From: Vicinamibacteria bacterium | GTDB lineage: Bacteria; Acidobacteriota; Vicinamibacteria; Vicinamibacterales; 2-12-FULL-66-21 | Assembly (NCBI GenBank): GCA_025937075.1 | Contig: JAICSD010000030.1 | Span: 1 to 17,108, forward strand | Reading direction: 5' to 3' | DNA: 17,108 nt | Shown: positions 12,245-17,108 of the stretch, in pieces | Position numbering within the stretch: the stretch's first letter is position 1 | How the letters are laid out: each line of letters starts with the position of its first letter | Made by a program: the position numbers and the translations under genes | Notes under the pieces: model-generated | What the model was told of the DNA's origin: nothing | Databases searched by the model: none | The model's input: only the letters and a program-made list of their open reading frames with translations

Positions 12245-15226
12245 CTAGAATGCCTGCCCGATGCTGAAGTGCAGCACCGTCCGCGGCTCCAACCGATTCG
12301 CAATCACGCGGCGATCCAGCTTGAAGCCCAAATCGAGGCGGATGGGGCCGATGGGCGAACGGTAGCGCAGCCCGAACCCGACGCCGCCGCGAAGCTCCGT
12401 CAGATCGAGGTCGGACGCACGTGCGAAGACATTGCCCGTATCGATGAACAGCGCGCCGCCGAGATCGCGCCATACGGGCGCACGCAGCTCCCCGTTGAAG
12501 ATGACGAGCGCGTTGCCGCCCTTGGGAAACCCCTGCGAGTTGATCGTTTCGGGAGCGCCGACGGTGTCCAGCGCGAAGCCGCGGATCGTGGTGTCGCCTC
12601 CGGCGAAGAACCGCTCGCTGGCGGGCATGTCGGAGACCGGCTGTCCCTGATCGTCCGTCACCAGCGTCAGCAGCTTCCCGACGCCGAGCCGCGCGCCGCC
12701 GGCAAATACCAGGTGCGGACGCCCGAGCTGATGGTAGAAGAAGCCCTGCACGAACGCCTTGCTGTAGCCGACCTGCGACCCGAAGATGCGCGCGGCGAGC
12801 GTGCCATCAGCCGTCGTGAACGTCCCGTGCTGCGGATCGAGGAGATCGTCGCGGGTATCCCGCGTGAGCGCGAGCGAGAAGCCGGAGAGACGCACCTGCG
12901 GGAACACGCGATCGATCGAGATCTGATCGGCGGGATCGGTGCCGATCTGCTCGTCGAAGACGCGGGTCGTGCCGAACGTGTAGCGGAGGCTCCCGCGGAC
13001 GACCGGCGCCAGCATCCGGCTGACCTCGGCCGTCACGCCTTTGCGCGCGAAATTGAACGTCGTTCGACGCGCCTGCTCGATCGCGGCCGTTGCCGTCAGA
13101 TCCGAGGTTCCGCGGAACGCCTTCGGCTCCCGATAGGTGCCGACCACACGGTACTCGGGGAAGCCGAACTTGCTCGGATTCGCCGGATCGGTTTCGGTGT
13201 CTGGACGAAGGCTGAGACGCGTGTACAGGCTCACCGATCGATTCTTGCCGCCGAGGTTCCGGCGGACGACCTCGAAGAACCCGCGCGGTGCGAACTCGAC
13301 GTGCTCCTGCGCTTCCCCTTCGGGCCCGGTCGCGCGCAGCGTGCGATCGATCTCGGCGCCGCCGCCGAAGCCGATCGTCGTCCTCTGCGCCTCCTCGACC
13401 GTGACGACGACGTCGGGGTTGAGCGGCGAGCCGTGCGCGAACGGCGCGATGCGGACGCGCCGGAACAGGCCGAGCGCGCTCAGGCGCCGCTGGCTCTCGA
13501 GAAGATCCGCCGCGCCCAGCGGCTGGCCCGAATGCAGCTGCAGCTCGCGAAGGATCACGTTCTGATCGGTCTTCGTATTGCCGACGACGAGGATGTGGTC
13601 GACGATCGTCTGCGGGCCTTCTTCGATTGTGAACGGCAGCGTGGCGCGCGTGCCGTCGGGCGTCAGGACGGGCGTCACCGTCACCTGCGCTGACGCGTAG
13701 CCCGCGTTGAGGTACTCGGTGACGAGCCGGTCGCGATCGCTCGCGACCGTCGGCGCGTAATAGGGCTCGCCCGGCTTCGAAGAGAGCTTCGCGATCAAAT
13801 CGTCGGTCTTCAACGCGTGATTCCCCTCGAGCGTAACGGCCGCGATGGTGACGTGCGGGCCTTCCTTGATCGTGATCACGGGCCTGATCAGGCCGTCGCC
13901 GATCTCGTTCGCCGCCGAACGGACTTCGGCAAGCGCATAGCCGCGCACCTGATACTGCTGGCGGATGGCGCCGGCCATCGCATCGAGCGTGGACGCCACG
14001 AACGGCTCGCCCGCCGCGAGCTTCATGAACGGCTTCAGCTCCGCCGGGGTGATTACGGTGTTGCCGGTAATCTCTACGCCGTTGGGTGCCACCCGATACA
14101 GGCGGCCGCGCTCCACGTGGAAGCTGATCGTGAGGACGCCATTCTCCTCCCGCCGTTCGTGCGACACGCGTGCGCGCCAGTACCCCTGCTGCCGCAGCGC
14201 GTCCTCGATGCGACGGCTCGAATCCTCGAGCAGATCCTCGTCGACCGAACCCTCCCGCTCGATCGGCACCAGGTCCGACAGCTTCTCCTTCGGAAGGGGA
14301 TCGCCTGCGTATTGCACGCGCACGATCGGCCCTGGGGCGATGTTGAGCGTCAGGGTGACCTGCGTGCCATCGCCGTTCACCTTCGGCGGGAGCTCCGACG
14401 CGGCCGCCTCGTACCGGCCGCGCTTCCGCATGGCGGTCACGTAATCCCCAAGACGCCGGTGCAGCTCCGCCGGCTCGTACGGCTGCCCCGGGGTAACGCC
14501 AAGACGCGAGAGCACCTCCTGGCGCGAATCGAGCGGCTGTCCCTCGATCACGACGTCGGCGACCTTCGCGAGCGGCCCCGCCTTCACGTCGAACACGAGC
14601 GTGGTGCGATCCGGATTGTGCTGCACGACGGGCGGCGCAGGACGCACGGTCGCCTGCAGATACCCGCGATCTTTGTAGAGGCCCTCCAGCGACGCCGCGA
14701 CATCGGCCGCACGCCCGACGGGTGGCGTCAGACCGAACCGTTCGCTCATCCAGTCGCGCAGCGTTCCTTCGGAGATGCCAAGCTCGCCATGGAAGTCGAC
14801 GCGCGTCACGCTGTGGATCGGGTCCAGCGCGTAGCGAAGCGCAACCCCTCCATCCGGGGTGGGCTCCGCATCGACGACCACGTTCTCGAAGCGCCCGAGG
14901 CTGTAGAAGTGCGCGATCGTCTCGCGCACGTCGGCCATCGACAGCGGCCGCCCCGCGCGCGTCGCGAGAAGATCCTCCAGCCCCGCCTCCGTAGTCTCGC
15001 GTCCTTCGATGGTCAGCGTCACGCTGCGGATCGGGTGATTCACGTACTTCGCCGCAGGGAGATCCTGCGCGAACACGGGCGCACCCGATATCAGCCACAG
15101 TATCAGGGCAATGCAAGTGAACGGCCCGTGACTTCGAAACGGCCGCGAAACGTCAGTGTTCGGCATTCGGCATTCGGCATTGACAATCGTCAGCACGCGG
15201 CATTGACGGCAGGCTGTCGGGATCAT
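12245..15226 (-). CDS. Omp85-family outer-membrane assembly protein (BamA/TamA-like) with seven POTRA-like domains
   Basis: Encodes 993 residues. A hydrophobic signal core (CIALILWLISGAPVFA) ends at about residue 53, with cleavage before QD. Seven POTRA-like repeats follow by my reading, at about 66-136, 138-218, 219-300, 301-376, 377-457, 458-538 and 539-613; most end in a strand plus a GP-type turn. The beta-barrel runs from 614 to 993 with TRDTRDDLLDPQHG (788-801), the Omp85 signature FFAGGDTTIRGF (873-884) and a C-terminal Phe. BamA has five POTRAs and TamA three, so this is a long form. Position behind a TamB-like gene suggests a TamA-like partner, while POTRA number is nearer to BamA types, so I give no symbol. 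The start at 15226 is supported by GAGGTGA 7 nt upstream, which overlaps the previous stop. It implies a long n-region, partly encoded by heptamer repeats. Confidence 0.9.
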   Translation of the reverse strand: MIPTACRQCRVLTIVNAECRMPNTDVSRPFRSHGPFTCIALILWLISGAPVFAQDLPAAKYVNHPIRSVTLTIEGRETTEAGLEDLLATRAGRPLSMADVRETIAHFYSLGRFENVVVDAEPTPDGGVALRYALDPIHSVTRVDFHGELGISEGTLRDWMSERFGLTPPVGRAADVAASLEGLYKDRGYLQATVRPAPPVVQHNPDRTTLVFDVKAGPLAKVADVVIEGQPLDSRQEVLSRLGVTPGQPYEPAELHRRLGDYVTAMRKRGRYEAAASELPPKVNGDGTQVTLTLNIAPGPIVRVQYAGDPLPKEKLSDLVPIEREGSVDEDLLEDSSRRIEDALRQQGYWRARVSHERREENGVLTISFHVERGRLYRVAPNGVEITGNTVITPAELKPFMKLAAGEPFVASTLDAMAGAIRQQYQVRGYALAEVRSAANEIGDGLIRPVITIKEGPHVTIAAVTLEGNHALKTDDLIAKLSSKPGEPYYAPTVASDRDRLVTEYLNAGYASAQVTVTPVLTPDGTRATLPFTIEEGPQTIVDHILVVGNTKTDQNVILRELQLHSGQPLGAADLLESQRRLSALGLFRRVRIAPFAHGSPLNPDVVVTVEEAQRTTIGFGGGAEIDRTLRATGPEGEAQEHVEFAPRGFFEVVRRNLGGKNRSVSLYTRLSLRPDTETDPANPSKFGFPEYRVVGTYREPKAFRGTSDLTATAAIEQARRTTFNFARKGVTAEVSRMLAPVVRGSLRYTFGTTRVFDEQIGTDPADQISIDRVFPQVRLSGFSLALTRDTRDDLLDPQHGTFTTADGTLAARIFGSQVGYSKAFVQGFFYHQLGRPHLVFAGGARLGVGKLLTLVTDDQGQPVSDMPASERFFAGGDTTIRGFALDTVGAPETINSQGFPKGGNALVIFNGELRAPVWRDLGGALFIDTGNVFARASDLDLTELRGGVGFGLRYRSPIGPIRLDLGFKLDRRVIANRLEPRTVLHFSIGQAF
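15161..15204. repeat. CGGCATT heptamer repeat inside the Omp85 N-terminal coding region
   Basis: Three exact tandem copies of CGGCATT (15161-15181) and a fourth at 15198-15204 lie within the first 25 codons of the Omp85 reading frame; on the coding strand the unit reads AATGCCG. The repeat creates extra ATG triplets, one of them in frame at 15164-15166. Confidence 0.8.
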
Positions 15227-15233
15227 CAGCCTG

Positions 15234-15240
15234 TCACCTC
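15234..15240 (-). promoter_or_regulatory. Strong ribosome binding site of the Omp85 gene, overlapping the TamB stop
   Basis: GAGGTGA on the minus strand is complementary to the 3' end of 16S rRNA and lies 7 nt before ATG 15226. It overlaps the TGA stop of the TamB-like gene (15239-15241), so the two genes are probably translated from one message. Confidence 0.7.
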
Positions 15241-17108
15241 AGAAGCTGTGGCGGACCCGGAAGTCGACGGAGAACGTGCGGTCGCCATTCTGCGTGAGCA
15301 CCCACGAGACGCGCTCGCTCTGCTCGAACTCGAGCACGATGATCTGCTCGCGCTGCGTCGTGCCGAGCGCCCGGGCGAACGTGAGATAGGCGCGGTTCGT
15401 GATGCGTTTGCCGATCGTCAGCCTGGCCGTCGGCGTCAGCGGATCGTTCTCCGTGCCGATGCTCGGCGTGAGCTGCACGACGTCGAAGCCCAGCGTCTGC
15501 TCGACGGCGCTCTGCACCGGTCCGACGAGCGGAGCCGTTGCGATCCGCGCGAAGGCCGCGCGCAGCAGCGCCTCCTCCGACTGCGTTGCCGCCTCCGGCC
15601 TCAGCGCTCTCAGCTCCGGATTCGACACGTCCGTCGACTCGCCCACCAGCAGCCGGATGACGTCGACGGCGGGTAAAGGAGGATCGGAGTCGACCGTCAG
15701 GTTCAGGTTCCCGCTGATCGATCCGCGGATGCCGAGCGTGACGCGATACGTCTCCGTCGGCACCCGGACGCGCGTCTCCGCTTCCAGATCGAAGAACGGC
15801 TCGATGTGCGACGGGTTGAGAAAGTCGATGGTGCCGCGCGTGACGACGTAGCGATTGCCGATGAAGAAGATGTCGCCACGGACGATGTCGGCGCGGCCGA
15901 GGAGCACCGGCTTGTCGTAGGTTCCGGTGAGCGTGAGATCCGCGGACGCCGTGAGCCGCGCGATGTTGTTGTTGACCCGCAACGTGCGCGGCGCCTGGAT
16001 CTGAATGTCGAAGCGCAGCGGCACCGTTGGGCCGGCCGCCGCCGCGGGCAGCCCGCTGCCGCCTGCGCCCGCGAGGTTGAAGACATCAACGTTCGGCTCG
16101 AAGCGCCTCGTGTACTCGCCGTCGCGGACGATGACCGTGCCGCGCAGCAGCAGGGATTCGAGCGTGCCCTGCAGCTCGAGCGTCGCGTCGGCCGTCGATC
16201 GGAATCCCTCCGGGTAGCGGAAGACCATCTGCTCGCCCGTCGCCGTCAGATTGATGTCCCCGATCGTGTAGCCCGTGATCCCGATATGGCCGCCGAACCT
16301 GACCGGGCCACCCCCCACTTCCGCCGTCACGTCGTCGAGCCGGATGCCCTGCGCGTCGAACGAGAGCTTGCCGTTGATCGCCTGCAGGCTGTTGGGGAGC
16401 AGCATGTAGCGCACGCGGCCGTTGGTAATCGTCGCGTCGCCCGAGAGGACGGGCGCATCGAGCCGCCCGTTGACGCGCGCGTGGAGCGAGGCGTCGCCCG
16501 AGCTTCGCACGTCACGGAAGATGCCCTGCAGGATGCCCAGGTTCGCGTCGCCTGAGGCCTCGAGCGCGATCTGATTGTCGTGCAGCGCGACGTTTCCGCT
16601 CAGCTCGAGGGCGGTGCCTTCACCCGCGAGCCTGAACCGCTGCACTTCGAGCCGATGCTGATTCAGCGCGAGCTGGATGGGGCCGTCGTTGTGAACCGGA
16701 TAGTCGAACAGCTTCAGGTTGAGCCGCTCGACAGTGGCTTCGACCACGAGATGATCGATATCCGCGAGCTCACCAACCGCGCGGATGGTGCCGTCCGCCA
16801 CGGCGGTCGTGAAGGGGGACAGCTTCGGTTGAAAGAACCGGATGTACGGGTCCAGCGAGGTGTCGGAGAAGTGCAGCGTCATCTCCGTGTCCATCTCGGG
16901 CGTCAGCGCGAGACGTCCGGATCCCGTCACCGACAAGCGCGGCGATTGCGCATCCATGTCCATCGTCAACAGGTCGCTCCTCAGCGAGAGGCGGCCGTTC
17001 ACCTGGCCGATGCCTTCGTCGCCGGCGAACAGATCATCGACGCGGACCTGCACGTCGTAGCGCGGGGAGTCGAACGTCCCTGTACCGGTCGCCTTGAACT
17101 GCAGAAGA
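15239..17108 (-). CDS. tamB: TamB-like translocation/assembly module protein (DUF490), 5' end outside window
   Basis: The window holds the last 622 residues of a larger protein, entering at LLQFKATGTGTFDSP. The visible part is a long run of short amphipathic beta strands with few charged turns, as in the TamB/AsmA-type periplasmic groove. Typical phrases are NGRLSLRSDLL, SGRLALTPEMD, AINGKLSFDAQGIRLDDVTA and VLLGRADIVRGDIFFIGNRY. The C-terminal DUF490 domain covers roughly the last 350 residues and closes with PTARLTIGKRITNRAYLTFA and a terminal RVRHSF that looks like an outer-membrane strand signal. TamB spans the periplasm from an inner-membrane anchor, not seen here, to an Omp85 partner; its known roles are outer-membrane protein insertion and anterograde phospholipid transport. 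The Omp85 gene follows 12 bp after the stop with a strong ribosome binding site, which supports a functional pair. Confidence 0.9.
   Translation of the reverse strand, partial: LLQFKATGTGTFDSPRYDVQVRVDDLFAGDEGIGQVNGRLSLRSDLLTMDMDAQSPRLSVTGSGRLALTPEMDTEMTLHFSDTSLDPYIRFFQPKLSPFTTAVADGTIRAVGELADIDHLVVEATVERLNLKLFDYPVHNDGPIQLALNQHRLEVQRFRLAGEGTALELSGNVALHDNQIALEASGDANLGILQGIFRDVRSSGDASLHARVNGRLDAPVLSGDATITNGRVRYMLLPNSLQAINGKLSFDAQGIRLDDVTAEVGGGPVRFGGHIGITGYTIGDINLTATGEQMVFRYPEGFRSTADATLELQGTLESLLLRGTVIVRDGEYTRRFEPNVDVFNLAGAGGSGLPAAAAGPTVPLRFDIQIQAPRTLRVNNNIARLTASADLTLTGTYDKPVLLGRADIVRGDIFFIGNRYVVTRGTIDFLNPSHIEPFFDLEAETRVRVPTETYRVTLGIRGSISGNLNLTVDSDPPLPAVDVIRLLVGESTDVSNPELRALRPEAATQSEEALLRAAFARIATAPLVGPVQSAVEQTLGFDVVQLTPSIGTENDPLTPTARLTIGKRITNRAYLTFARALGTTQREQIIVLEFEQSERVSWVLTQNGDRTFSVDFRVRHSF

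Noticed and set aside
12246..12251. Third TAGAAT as a promoter
   Set aside because: It is the last sense codons and stop of the minus-strand Omp85 gene read on the opposite strand; no plus-strand gene follows.
12807..15116. Long open frame of about 770 codons on the minus strand, overlapping the Omp85 gene in another frame
   Set aside because: The product is an Arg/Ala-rich frame-shifted shadow of the Omp85 coding sequence with no recognisable motif.
15161..15204. CGGCATT copies as a CRISPR array
   Set aside because: The units are 7 bp and directly abutting, with no spacers of regular length and no cas genes nearby.
13817..15676. 619-codon open frame on the plus strand across the Omp85 and TamB genes
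   Set aside because: It is antisense to both genes and crosses their junction; the composition is Arg/His/Asp-rich noise.

Overview
The window is a GC-rich bacterial chromosome segment with a Gram-negative envelope gene set: a TamB-like protein, an Omp85 barrel protein, a SurA-like periplasmic protein and a lipoprotein. G or C dominates third codon positions, GTG starts are common, and neighbouring genes often overlap by 4 bp. With the CPBP protease, the GT-C enzymes and the heptameric repeats in the spacers, this looks to me like an Acidobacteriota genome, perhaps of the Vicinamibacteria type. That placement is inference; no rRNA or other phylogenetic marker is present.

Layout, left to right. 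(1) Positions 1-721, minus strand: the N-terminal part of an NtrC-family response regulator, cut by the window edge at the GAFTGA loop. (2) Positions 896-1582, plus strand: a putative lipoprotein or secreted protein, diverging from the regulator and preceded by a good -24/-12 (sigma-54) promoter match. (3) Positions 1649-3831: a CPBP intramembrane protease and a polytopic GT-C-type membrane protein 2 bp apart. (4) Positions 3978-11434: a glycan cluster of GT4, zinc-ribbon methyltransferase, GT4, GT4 and GT4, in which each of the four junctions is a 4-bp stop/start overlap, followed after 33 bp by a GT39-type (PMT-like) membrane glycosyltransferase. (5) Positions 11534-17108, minus strand and convergent with the cluster: a TamB-like protein (5' end outside the window), then an Omp85 protein with seven POTRA-like repeats, then a small SurA-like protein with no parvulin domain.

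How the parts may work together. The GT4 enzymes and the methyltransferase look cytoplasmic or membrane-peripheral and would build or cap a glycan on a lipid carrier. The two GT-C proteins would transfer sugars from polyprenyl-phosphate donors on the periplasmic side. No flippase, polymerase or sugar-nucleotide gene is in view, so the product cannot be named. The TamB, Omp85 and SurA-like trio is an outer-membrane assembly or lipid-transport module read in one direction.

No stretch longer than 300 bp lacks a gene. The spacers (722-895, 1583-1648, 3832-3977, 11435-11533, 12167-12244) are short. Most carry degenerate tandem repeats with a period near 7 bp, the unit differing from spacer to spacer, and one such array runs into the Omp85 reading frame. 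I saw no tRNA, rRNA, CRISPR array, insertion sequence or transposase.
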